DNA of 64,000 nt, from contig JAJFJU010000002.1 in assembly GCA_021773645.1 (NCBI GenBank), forward strand, positions 62,001 through 126,000, given 5' to 3'. The translations under genes and the position numbers were made by a program. This DNA comes from Gammaproteobacteria bacterium. Lineage in GTDB: Bacteria; Pseudomonadota; Gammaproteobacteria; HK1. Positions 56,232 to 64,000 of the stretch are shown one piece after another. The first letter of the stretch is position 1, and each line of letters opens with the position of its first letter. The notes under the pieces are model-generated. The model ran no database searches and was not told the DNA's origin. It was given only the letters and a program-made list of their open reading frames with translations.

Positions 56232-58978
56232 GCGAGCCAGTTTTATTTTTTCTCGACGATCGCGAGGTAACGGCCGAGCCGGGTGAAAGCCTGTGGGATG
56301 TAGCCCAGCGCGAGGGCACCGAGATCCCGCATCTTTGCCATTCTCCCGAACCCGGTTACCGGCCCGATGGCAACTGCCGTGCCTGCATGGTGGAGGTGGA
56401 GGGTGAGCGGGTCCTTGCCGCGGCCTGTGTACGCCAGCCGGAGGCCGGGATGCGGGTCAGTACTGATTCACCAAGGGTGGAGCAAGCGCGCCGTACCATT
56501 TTCCAATTGTTAGTTGCCGATATGCCGGGACTGGATCAAGCCCACCGTCTTGATACCCCCTTTGCGCATTGGTGCGGTGAACTCGGCGTGTCTACCAGCC
56601 CCTTTCTAGTGCGTAAACTGCCGAAACCCGATCGCAGTCACCCGGCCGTGGCCTGGTTCCCCGATGCCTGTATCCAGTGTCAGATATGCGTTCGCGCCTG
56701 TCGTGAGGTCCAGCACAATGATGTCATTGGCATGGCCTATCGTGGCGGCAGTACTCAGGTGGTTTTCGACCTCGATGATGTGCTGGCGGAGAGTACCTGT
56801 GTGGCCTGTGGCGAGTGTGTTCAGGCCTGCCCCACGGGCGCATTAATGGAGTCGGCACGGGTCAATCGCATGGGCAATGCCTTGTCACCGGCGAAAAAGA
56901 AAGTAGCTAGCATTTGTCCCTATTGCGGGGTGGGCTGCCAGATAGATTTCCTGGTGAATGATGAGCGGATCGTTGCCGTAGAGGGGCGCGATGGCCCTTC
57001 CAATCAGAACCGTTTGTGCGTCAAGGGGCGCTTTGGTTTCGATTATATTCATCATCCGCAACGGCTCACGCGGCCGCTGATACGTCGGGACGATGCCCCC
57101 AAGGCGGGCACCTGCACCGTGGACCCGGCGGATCCCTCCAGTCATTTCCGTGAGGCCAGTTGGGAAGAGGCGCTGGAGGTAGCGGCCAAGGGCTTCAGAA
57201 AGATTCGTGAGCGAGATAGCGGTGAGGCCTTGGCGGGTTTCGGATCTGCCAAGGGCAGCAACGAAGAGGCGTATCTGGTGCAGAAGCTGGTTCGCACCGG
57301 TTTCGGTACGAACAATGTGGATCATTGTACTCGCCTGTGTCACGCCTCCTCGGTCGCGGCATTGTTTGAGGGCATTGGCTCCGGCGCGGTGACCGCACCT
57401 TTCACCACCTGTGCCGAGTCCGATGTCATTATCGTTACCGGTTCCAACACCAGTGCCAATCATCCGGTCGCGGCGACCTTCCTCAAGCAGGCGGCGGCCC
57501 GCGGTGCGACCCTGATCGTCATCGATCCCCGTGGTGTGGATCTGGTGGCCTACGCAGAGCATCGATTGTTGTTCCAGCCCGGCAGCGATGTGGCGTTACT
57601 CAACGCCATGCTGCACGTGATTATTGAGGAGGATCTCTACGATCATGATTTCGTCGAGCATCGCACCGAGGGTTTCGAAGAGCTGGCGCGGCATATCCGT
57701 CCCTATAGGCCCGAGGCTATGGCACCCGTCTGTGGTATCGAGGCAGAAACCATCCGCCGTGTCGCCCGCATCTATGCAGGGGCGAAGGCAGCGGTTATCT
57801 TCTGGGGTATGGGGATCTCCCAGCATGTACACGGTACCGACAACGTGCGCTGCCTCATTGCCCTGGCCACCATTTGTGGTCAGATAGGCCGCCCCGGTAC
57901 TGGCCTGCATCCACTACGTGGCCAGAACAATGTGCAGGGTGCTTCCGATGCCGGCCTTATCCCGATGTTCCTGCCGGATTACCAATCCGTAGAGGATGCC
58001 GGGAAGCGCGCCCGCTATGAAAAGGCCTGGGGCGTGAAACTCCCGGAAAAACGTGGCCTCACCGTGGTGGAAATTATCGACGCGGCCTTCGATGGAAGTA
58101 TCAAGGGTCTGTATGTCATGGGTGAAAATCCAGCCATGTCGGACCCGAATCTGGGACATGCAAGGGAGGGGCTGGCGCGTCTGGAACATCTGGTAGTGCA
58201 GGACTTATTTCTTACTGAAACCGCCTTTCACGCCGACGTGGTGTTGCCGGCTGCAGCCTGGCCGGAAAAAGAAGGGACGGTAACCAACACCAACCGCCAG
58301 GTGCAGATGGGTAGATCGGCGGTGGCGCCACCCGGTGAGGTGCGTCAGGACTGGTGGATCATTCAGGAACTGGCACGCCGTCTGGGGCTCGATTGGAATT
58401 ATCAGGGGCCCGCCGAGGTGTATCGGGAGATGAGTGGTTTGATGGTATCGCTCGACCATATCTCATGGGAGCGCCTGCAGGCCGAGGGGTCGGTAACCTA
58501 TCCGTGTTCCAGTGACGATGAGCCGGGACAGGAGGTGGTGTTCGGAGATCGCTTTCCCACCGCCAGTGGCCGTGCCCGTCTGGTGCCTGCGGACATCATC
58601 CCGCCAGATGAATTGCCCGATGAGAGATACCCCATGATCCTGATTACCGGCCGTCTGCTGGAGCACTGGCACACCGGTGCCATGACCCGGCGCAGCCGTG
58701 CTCTGGATGCCATCGAACCGGAGGCCGCAGTGAGTTTGTCGCCGGGTGATTTGGGGTCGTTGAGGCTAACCGCGGGTGCATCTGTTCGAGTTAAGACTCG
58801 CCGTGGGTACATTGACCTGATGGCGCGTGCTGACCCACGGGTACCCGTGGGCACGTTGTTCATCCCCTTCTGCTTTTTTGAGGCCGCCGCCAACCTGCTC
58901 ACCAATCCGGCGCTCGATCCCTACGGTAAAATCCCGGAGTACAAATTTTGCGCGGCGAGGGTGGAGGGTAGTATCTAG
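56228..58978 (+). CDS. NAD-dependent formate dehydrogenase catalytic subunit (FdsA/FdhF-like)
   Basis: A 916-residue Mo/W-bis-MGD enzyme. N-terminal [2Fe-2S] ferredoxin domain (CHSPEPGYRPDGNCRACMVE), then His/Cys cluster, two ferredoxin clusters (CIQCQICVRAC, CVACGECVQACP) and the [4Fe-4S] CPYCGVGC of the molybdoenzyme core. The metal-ligating residue is Cys371 with His372 (HCTRLCHASSV), a cysteine where some homologues have selenocysteine. It overlaps the diaphorase gene by 4 bp. No accessory chaperone (FdhD) gene is in the window. Confidence 0.95.
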   Translation: MSEPVLFFLDDREVTAEPGESLWDVAQREGTEIPHLCHSPEPGYRPDGNCRACMVEVEGERVLAAACVRQPEAGMRVSTDSPRVEQARRTIFQLLVADMPGLDQAHRLDTPFAHWCGELGVSTSPFLVRKLPKPDRSHPAVAWFPDACIQCQICVRACREVQHNDVIGMAYRGGSTQVVFDLDDVLAESTCVACGECVQACPTGALMESARVNRMGNALSPAKKKVASICPYCGVGCQIDFLVNDERIVAVEGRDGPSNQNRLCVKGRFGFDYIHHPQRLTRPLIRRDDAPKAGTCTVDPADPSSHFREASWEEALEVAAKGFRKIRERDSGEALAGFGSAKGSNEEAYLVQKLVRTGFGTNNVDHCTRLCHASSVAALFEGIGSGAVTAPFTTCAESDVIIVTGSNTSANHPVAATFLKQAAARGATLIVIDPRGVDLVAYAEHRLLFQPGSDVALLNAMLHVIIEEDLYDHDFVEHRTEGFEELARHIRPYRPEAMAPVCGIEAETIRRVARIYAGAKAAVIFWGMGISQHVHGTDNVRCLIALATICGQIGRPGTGLHPLRGQNNVQGASDAGLIPMFLPDYQSVEDAGKRARYEKAWGVKLPEKRGLTVVEIIDAAFDGSIKGLYVMGENPAMSDPNLGHAREGLARLEHLVVQDLFLTETAFHADVVLPAAAWPEKEGTVTNTNRQVQMGRSAVAPPGEVRQDWWIIQELARRLGLDWNYQGPAEVYREMSGLMVSLDHISWERLQAEGSVTYPCSSDDEPGQEVVFGDRFPTASGRARLVPADIIPPDELPDERYPMILITGRLLEHWHTGAMTRRSRALDAIEPEAAVSLSPGDLGSLRLTAGASVRVKTRRGYIDLMARADPRVPVGTLFIPFCFFEAAANLLTNPALDPYGKIPEYKFCAARVEGSI

Positions 58979-59002
58979 CGTTATTCAATAAGGAGTGGCG
59001 AA

Positions 59003-59998
59003 ATGCTAAATGTCGTCCAACTGGGGCTCGGCCCCCTGGGGCAGAAAATCGTCCGTTTTGCCGCGGAACGCAGTGGCATAAGGCTTGTTGCCGCGGTGGA
59101 CTCAGATCCGGCCAAACTGGGTGCCGATCTTGGAACGCTTTGCGGGTTGGAGCCCGTGGGCATTCAGGTCTCTAGTAATTTAGGTAGTGCACTGAAAGGA
59201 AAGAATGCCGACGTTGCCGTAGTGGCCACCGTTTCCAGTATTGAGGTGCTGGAACTGCAGATCGAGGAGGCCGCCAGTCTGGGTCTCAATATTGTTTCCA
59301 CCTGCGAGGAGCTGTCCTATCCCTGGCAGATCCATCCGGCCATCGCTAAGCGTATAGATCGGATCTGCCGGGTGCATGAAGTGGCTTGCGTAGGCACCGG
59401 GATAAACCCGGGATTTTTGATGGACTACCTGCCCTGTGTACTGACCTCTGTCTGCCAGGGGGTAGAGCACATCCGCGTGAGCCGTATCCAGGATGCCTCC
59501 ACTCGGCGGGTCCCTTTCCAGCAGAAGATCGGCGCTGGTCTGACCTTGGCTGAATTTGAGAAAAAGAAGGCTGCGGGGACGCTGCGCCACGTGGGCCTCA
59601 CCGAGTCTGTGCATATGATTGCGCATAGCCTCAACTGGGGGCTGGAGCGGGTAGACGAGAGCCTGGAGCCGGTGATTGCAGAACACACCGTTACATCAGG
59701 CCACACCAAAATTTCCAAAGGACAGGCATGTGGGGTGGCACAAACCGCCCGTGCCTATGTGGGTAATCGGGAGGTCATCGAACTCTATTTCCGCGCCGCC
59801 GTGGGAGAGCCCGAACCAGCCGACACCATCGAAGTAACCGGCCAGCCATCAGTGAAGACTATCGTCCCCGGCGGCGTCAATGGTGATATAGCCACCTGTG
59901 CCATCGCCGTTAATGCGATTCCTGCAATCTGCGTTGCCGGTAGCGGCCTTAAGACTATGTTGGATTTAAGAGTGCCTGGGTGTTTTGGTGGTTCTTGA
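59003..59998 (+). CDS. DapB-like NAD(P)-binding dehydrogenase
   Basis: A 331-residue protein with an N-terminal Rossmann fold (VVQLGLGPLGQKIVRFA, VAAVDSDPAKLGADLG). It is of the dihydrodipicolinate-reductase-like group that includes 2,4-diaminopentanoate dehydrogenase, with CVGTGINPGFLMDYLPCVLT as the family block. The substrate is unknown. AAGGAG precedes the ATG. It lies 24 bp after the formate dehydrogenase gene. Confidence 0.8.
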   Translation: MLNVVQLGLGPLGQKIVRFAAERSGIRLVAAVDSDPAKLGADLGTLCGLEPVGIQVSSNLGSALKGKNADVAVVATVSSIEVLELQIEEAASLGLNIVSTCEELSYPWQIHPAIAKRIDRICRVHEVACVGTGINPGFLMDYLPCVLTSVCQGVEHIRVSRIQDASTRRVPFQQKIGAGLTLAEFEKKKAAGTLRHVGLTESVHMIAHSLNWGLERVDESLEPVIAEHTVTSGHTKISKGQACGVAQTARAYVGNREVIELYFRAAVGEPEPADTIEVTGQPSVKTIVPGGVNGDIATCAIAVNAIPAICVAGSGLKTMLDLRVPGCFGGS

Positions 59999-60039
59999 AC
60001 TGGATAGAGCGGGCTAGTACGGTATCCGCATCAACAACT

Positions 60040-60744
60040 ATGGCTGCTGAGAACGAAATTTTGTCGTACTTTGAAATGTGTCAGCGCGAGGGCACATCGC
60101 TGCAGCGCGGAATGAATTTTCGGCTGCACGGCGGTCATTCAGTAATTCTTATGTCCGTTAGACCAAATGCGCCGTACAAGGATGAGGTGCAAGAAGATGG
60201 TGCTGTGCTTATCTATGAAGGGCACGACCATCCGCGGACCCAGGAAACCCCGAACCCTAAGGCCTTGGACCAGCCCGAGTATTTACCATCTGGCAGCCTT
60301 ACTGAGAACGGGAAATTCCATAATGCCGCGCAGCAATTCAAGATCGCGGAGAATGCGCCAGATCTTGTGCGCGTGTATGAGAAACTGAGGAAAGGAATTT
60401 GGAGTTACAACGGCTATTTTCATCTCGTTGATTCATGGCGAAAAAGTGACGGCACGAGAAATGTATTCAAATTTCGCCTCGAAGCAATTGAGGAAGTTCT
60501 GGATAAAACTGCGGCCGTTGACCCGTCTTTCCAGGCAACGAAACATCGTCGCATTATCCCAACACATATAAAGCTGGCAGTGTGGAAGCGGGATGGAGGT
60601 AAATGTACGAAGTGCGGAGCCAGAGATGAACTGCATTTTGATCACATCTTGCCCTATTCGAAAGGCGGCACCTCGTTAAAAGCAGAGAATGTTCAATTAC
60701 TTTGTGCGCGGCACAATCTTCAAAAGAGTGCTCGCATCGAGTAA
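60040..60744 (+). CDS. Candidate SRA-like/HNH modification-dependent endonuclease
   Basis: About 234 residues. The N-terminal part (about 15-155) has SRA/YDG-like features: RLHGGHSVILMSV, DGAVLIYEGHDHPRTQE, YEKLRKGIWSYNGYFHLVD and FKFRLEA. The C-terminal part is a zinc HNH nuclease: C189-x2-C192, H199, D201-H202 (HFDHILPYSKGG), then LLCARHN. SRA-HNH enzymes cut DNA carrying 5-methyl- or hydroxymethylcytosine. ATG 60040 is chosen as the first start clear of the preceding gene. No partner gene adjoins it. The SRA assignment is moderate, the HNH assignment strong. Confidence 0.75.
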   Translation: MAAENEILSYFEMCQREGTSLQRGMNFRLHGGHSVILMSVRPNAPYKDEVQEDGAVLIYEGHDHPRTQETPNPKALDQPEYLPSGSLTENGKFHNAAQQFKIAENAPDLVRVYEKLRKGIWSYNGYFHLVDSWRKSDGTRNVFKFRLEAIEEVLDKTAAVDPSFQATKHRRIIPTHIKLAVWKRDGGKCTKCGARDELHFDHILPYSKGGTSLKAENVQLLCARHNLQKSARIE

Positions 60745-60822
60745 TCCACCTGAGGCTCTCAACCACACTGACAAGAGTGCAGTGTTTCCTACTCGATGGC
60801 GCTAGCCTGGTTTGAGAAAGGG

Positions 60823-63006
60823 TTAACGGCGAGTGCGCGGCGGCAGACCCGTATGCTGGGTGAGTATCTTCTTCCCTCCAGTGCGGCGCTGGTGGGCGGT
60901 GGCCGAGTTTTTGCGCCGGGGGGCTTGGTAGACGCTGGTTTCTTCGGGCTGTTCTTTGGGGATGAGTTGGTGTTCACCGTCGCCAATGAGATTTGATCGG
61001 CCCATCTTGATCAGTGCGGCGCGCAGCAAGGGCCAGTTGTTTGAATCGTGGTAGCGCAGGAATGCCTTGTGCAGTTTGCGTTGCTCGGGGTCTTTGACGG
61101 ATTCAACCGGGTCACTTTTGTAACTGACTTTTTTGAGCGGGTTTTTCGTGGTGTGGTACATGGCCGTGGCGGTGGACATGGGGGATGGATAGAAGGCTTG
61201 GACCTGATCCGCACGGAAGTCATTTTTTTTCAGCCACAGGGCGAGGTTGAGCATGTCCTCGTCGGTGGTGCCGGGATGGGCCGCGATGAAGTAGGGGATC
61301 AGGTATTGTTTTTTGCCGGCTTCTTCGGTGAATTGTTCAAATAATTTCTTGAACTGGTTATAGCTACCGATGCCCGGTTTCATCATTTTTGATAACGGGC
61401 CATTTTCGGTGTGTTCCGGCGCGATCTTCAGATAGCCGCCGACGTGATGGGTGACCAGCTCCTTGACGTATTCCGGATCTTTGACTGCGAGGTCATAGCG
61501 TAATCCGGAGGCGACCAGCACCTTTTTTACGCCCGGTAAGGCTCTGGTCTCACGGTAAAGTTGTGTCAGTGCCGAGTGGTCGGTGTTGAGGTTTGGGCAG
61601 ATGCCGGGATAGACGCAACTGGGTTTTCGGCAGGCGGCTTCTATCTCACGGCTCTTGCAGGCGATGCGATACATATTAGCGGTGGGGCCGCCGAGATCTG
61701 AGATGACGCCAGTGAAGCCCGGCACCTTGTCGCGAATATCTTTGACTTCGTTGAGGATCGAATCTTGCGAGCGGTTCTGGATAATGCGCCCCTCGTGCTC
61801 GGTGATGGAGCAGAAGGTACAACCGCCGAAACAGCCGCGCATGATATTCACCGAGAAGCGGATCATTTCATAGGCGGGAATTTTTTTATTTTTATAGGAC
61901 GGATGCGGTACGCGTTGGAAGGGCATGGCAAACACGTAGTCCATCTCGTCGGTGCTAAGCGGAATCGGTGGCGGGTTCAACCATACGTCCTTGCCTTCAT
62001 GTTGCTGTACCAATGCCCGCGCATTGCCGGGATTGGTTTCCAGATGTAGCACTCTGCTGGCATGGGCATACAGGGCCCTGTCGTTGCGCACCTTGTCGTA
62101 AGAAGGCAGGCGGATGACGGTCTTTTCCCGCTTTAGTTTCGGTGCCCTTGGATCGACGATCGCATTACCGTTTTCATCCATGCCGAACTGCTGTGCGTTG
62201 CGGCGCTGCTGCTCGCAGTCGGAAATCTCCGGGGTGTTGATATAGGGATTGACGATGCCGTCGATCTTGCCCGGACGGTCGATACGGCTGGAGTCGATCT
62301 CCTGAAACCCTGCCGGGGTGTCGCGGCGGATCAGGGCGGTGCCGCGTACATCGCTGATGCTTGCTATGGCCTCCCCCAGCGACAGACGGTGTGCGATCTC
62401 GGCCAGGGCGCGCTCGGCATTGCCATATAACAGCAGGTCGGCCTGGGCATCCAACAGGATGGAGCGGCGTACCTTGTCTTGCCAATAGTCGTAGTGGGCG
62501 ATGCGCCTTAACGAGGCCTCGATGCCGCCGAGCAGGATCGGCACATCGGGATAGGCCTCCCGGCAACGCTGGCTGTAGACCAGAGAGCTGCGGTCCGGGC
62601 GCGCACCGCCGCGTCCACCCGGGGTGTAGGCATCATCCGAGCGTGGTTTTCGGTCGGCGGTGTAGCGGTTGATCATGGAATCCATGTTGCCGGCGGTGAC
62701 CCCGAAAAACAGATTCGGTTCGCCCAGTGCCATGAACGACTCTTTGGCGTGCCAATCGGGTTGCGCGATGATGCCAACACGAAAGCCCTGGGCCTCCAGC
62801 AGCCGGCCGACGATGGCCATGCCGAAGGAGGGCTGGTCCACGTAGGCATCGCCGGTGACGATGATGACGTCGCAGCTATCCCAGCCGAGCGCATCCATTT
62901 CCGCCCGCGACATGGGCAGGAAATCGGCGGTGCCATAACACTCGGCCCAGTACTTCGGGTAGTCGTAGAGGGCGGTCTTGGCTTTGGGGATGGTAATCGT
63001 GTTCAT
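60823..63006 (-). CDS. YgiQ-family radical SAM protein
   Basis: About 727 residues. The radical SAM cluster motif CFGGCTFC lies in [17 protein letters not shown], with the YgiQ blocks [36 protein letters not shown] and [20 protein letters not shown]. The family has no settled reaction. ATG 63006 matches the conserved N-terminus; ATG 63030 is an alternative eight codons upstream. The C-terminal 60 residues are basic and low-complexity. Confidence 0.96.
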   Translation of the reverse strand: MNTITIPKAKTALYDYPKYWAECYGTADFLPMSRAEMDALGWDSCDVIIVTGDAYVDQPSFGMAIVGRLLEAQGFRVGIIAQPDWHAKESFMALGEPNLFFGVTAGNMDSMINRYTADRKPRSDDAYTPGGRGGARPDRSSLVYSQRCREAYPDVPILLGGIEASLRRIAHYDYWQDKVRRSILLDAQADLLLYGNAERALAEIAHRLSLGEAIASISDVRGTALIRRDTPAGFQEIDSSRIDRPGKIDGIVNPYINTPEISDCEQQRRNAQQFGMDENGNAIVDPRAPKLKREKTVIRLPSYDKVRNDRALYAHASRVLHLETNPGNARALVQQHEGKDVWLNPPPIPLSTDEMDYVFAMPFQRVPHPSYKNKKIPAYEMIRFSVNIMRGCFGGCTFCSITEHEGRIIQNRSQDSILNEVKDIRDKVPGFTGVISDLGGPTANMYRIACKSREIEAACRKPSCVYPGICPNLNTDHSALTQLYRETRALPGVKKVLVASGLRYDLAVKDPEYVKELVTHHVGGYLKIAPEHTENGPLSKMMKPGIGSYNQFKKLFEQFTEEAGKKQYLIPYFIAAHPGTTDEDMLNLALWLKKNDFRADQVQAFYPSPMSTATAMYHTTKNPLKKVSYKSDPVESVKDPEQRKLHKAFLRYHDSNNWPLLRAALIKMGRSNLIGDGEHQLIPKEQPEETSVYQAPRRKNSATAHQRRTGGKKILTQHTGLPPRTRR

Positions 63007-63156
63007 GGAGGATACTTCTGGGTTTTTCATTACGTGTCTGCATGGATACAGCCGAGGGCTGAACCGGATGCGTAAGCTTTCGGTAAGTGTTGTTGGGTAG
63101 ATTATGCGCGCGAAGTAGGGAAAAAGCCTAAATGAGGGCGGTTTAGAGGTGAACTT

Positions 63157-63816
63157 GTGAATAAATTCAAGCAATTATTTGCGGTGCTGGCTCTTTTAGC
63201 GCCTTTTCTTCCCCTAATTTCTGATGCTCAAGCGGCCGGTATACCCGACTCCGGGGTACTTTCCTTTACGGTAATGCGCAAGGGAGCGGAGATTGGCACT
63301 CACACCATTCGTTTTAAGCAGCGGGGTGGGGAGCTGGCGGTGGATATTGCCACGGACATTAACGTAAAGATCTTCCTGGGGATTTCGGTTTACCACTTCA
63401 AGCATCAGGGGCAAGAGCGCTGGCGTGATGGTGCCTTGGTGGCACTCGCTTCCACCACCGATGATGACGGTGCCGAGCATCAACTACAGGTGCTATTCGA
63501 TGGTGGTGCGCTGAAGGTCGAAAGTGGTGAACGCCAGCAGCTAAGCGCAGCGGATATCATGCCGGCGAGCCTGTGGAATGTTGAACTGGTAAAGCGTGGT
63601 CTGTTACTTAACACGCTGGATGGTCGTGAGATGAGGATATATGTTGCCGAGCAGGGTCTTGAGTCCATTGAGGTGATGGGGGATACCGTGGAAGCTCGCC
63701 ACTATGTGGTTAGCGGTGGCTTGGAGCGGGAGCTTTGGTACGATGCCAAGGGTGTGCTGGTGCAGTACAAGCTCCGGGGGAATGATGACTCCGAGGTCCT
63801 CTACGTTCTCAATTGA
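63157..63816 (+). CDS. Exported DUF3108-like protein
   Basis: A 219-residue protein starting with GTG at 63157 and a signal peptide ending near ISDAQAA. The beta-rich body includes [20 protein letters not shown] and [20 protein letters not shown], typical of the DUF3108/DUF6134 type of periplasmic protein. Function unknown. A response regulator gene begins 14 bp downstream. Confidence 0.85.
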   Translation: MNKFKQLFAVLALLAPFLPLISDAQAAGIPDSGVLSFTVMRKGAEIGTHTIRFKQRGGELAVDIATDINVKIFLGISVYHFKHQGQERWRDGALVALASTTDDDGAEHQLQVLFDGGALKVESGERQQLSAADIMPASLWNVELVKRGLLLNTLDGREMRIYVAEQGLESIEVMGDTVEARHYVVSGGLERELWYDAKGVLVQYKLRGNDDSEVLYVLN

Positions 63817-63830
63817 GTATCGAATGAAAT

Positions 63831-64000
63831 ATGCGGATTTTACTGATTGAGGATAACCGGCGACTGAGCGAATTTATTACGCAAGGTCTGAAGCTGGAGG
63901 GGATGGCGGTTGATTGCTTCGGCACGGTCAAGGATGGACTGGCAGCGTTAACCACGGTGAGCTATGACGCGGTGATTCTCGACCTTGGCCTACCCGATGG
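63831..64000 (+). CDS. OmpR-type response regulator, N-terminal part (continues beyond window)
   Basis: The first 56 codons of a receiver domain: MRILLIEDNRRLSEFITQGL with the acidic pair at residues 7-8, and VILDLGLPDG carrying the phosphoacceptor Asp. It starts 14 bp after the DUF3108-like gene. The effector domain and any kinase lie outside. Confidence 0.9.
   Translation, partial: MRILLIEDNRRLSEFITQGLKLEGMAVDCFGTVKDGLAALTTVSYDAVILDLGLPD

Overview
The window is about 64 kb of a gammaproteobacterial chromosome. The evidence is the mutY-yggX-tRNA-Phe order, a TtcA-type tRNA thiolase, a YgiQ radical SAM protein, an NAD-linked formate dehydrogenase and several bacteriohemerythrins. Most of it is a core metabolic backbone with short intergenic gaps. 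Species cannot be fixed from the sequence alone; a free-living, respiring aquatic or sediment bacterium would fit.

Layout. 1-1010: 3' end of mutY, yggX and tRNA-Phe. 963-18175: a 17.2-kb integrated element bounded by a 49-bp direct repeat of the tRNA-Phe 3' end. From its right end, on the minus strand, it carries a tyrosine integrase, a 242-aa protein, a repeat-rich control region, an AlpA-like regulator, replication genes including a DnaB helicase, two different small-terminase-like genes and two large proteins resembling phage DNA-ejection proteins. No large terminase, portal, capsid or tail gene is present. Its left end carries plus-strand cargo: a HAF-repeat surface protein, a three-repeat membrane-anchored protein, a GHKL ATPase / DUF4325 / membrane-protein triad, and a soluble-plus-four-helix membrane protein pair. 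I read it as a phage-satellite-like element, or a heavily deleted prophage, with candidate defence or signalling cargo.

18.4-30.2 kb: ordinary chromosomal genes (SprA-related protein, EamA exporter divergent from a MocR regulator, MBL hydrolase, VOC protein, tag glycosylase, LysR regulator divergent from pirin, nitroreductase, GIY-YIG protein, YgjP-like peptidase, YyaL-like protein). 30.3-32.95 kb: a small accessory patch with HigBA, a gene remnant, a nucleotide-binding-like gene broken by an in-frame TGA, and VapBC. 32.96-37.2 kb: a MacAB-like ABC exporter operon. 37.4-43.6 kb: a lysine-rich HhH protein, an M48 lipoprotein peptidase, aldehyde dehydrogenase, an acetolactate-synthase-like enzyme and a PfkB kinase. 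43.6-50.6 kb: a chemoreceptor, two bacteriohemerythrins, ttcA and small housekeeping enzymes. 50.6-60 kb: central carbon metabolism (ATP-type PEP carboxykinase, SucCD, and a NuoEF-fused soluble formate dehydrogenase). 60-64 kb: a candidate SRA-HNH modification-dependent nuclease, YgiQ, a DUF3108-like secreted protein and the start of an OmpR-type response regulator.

The strongest candidates for something undescribed are the tRNA-Phe element as a whole, its paired TerS and ejection-like genes without a capsid, the GHKL-DUF4325-membrane triad, and the RexAB-like two-gene module.
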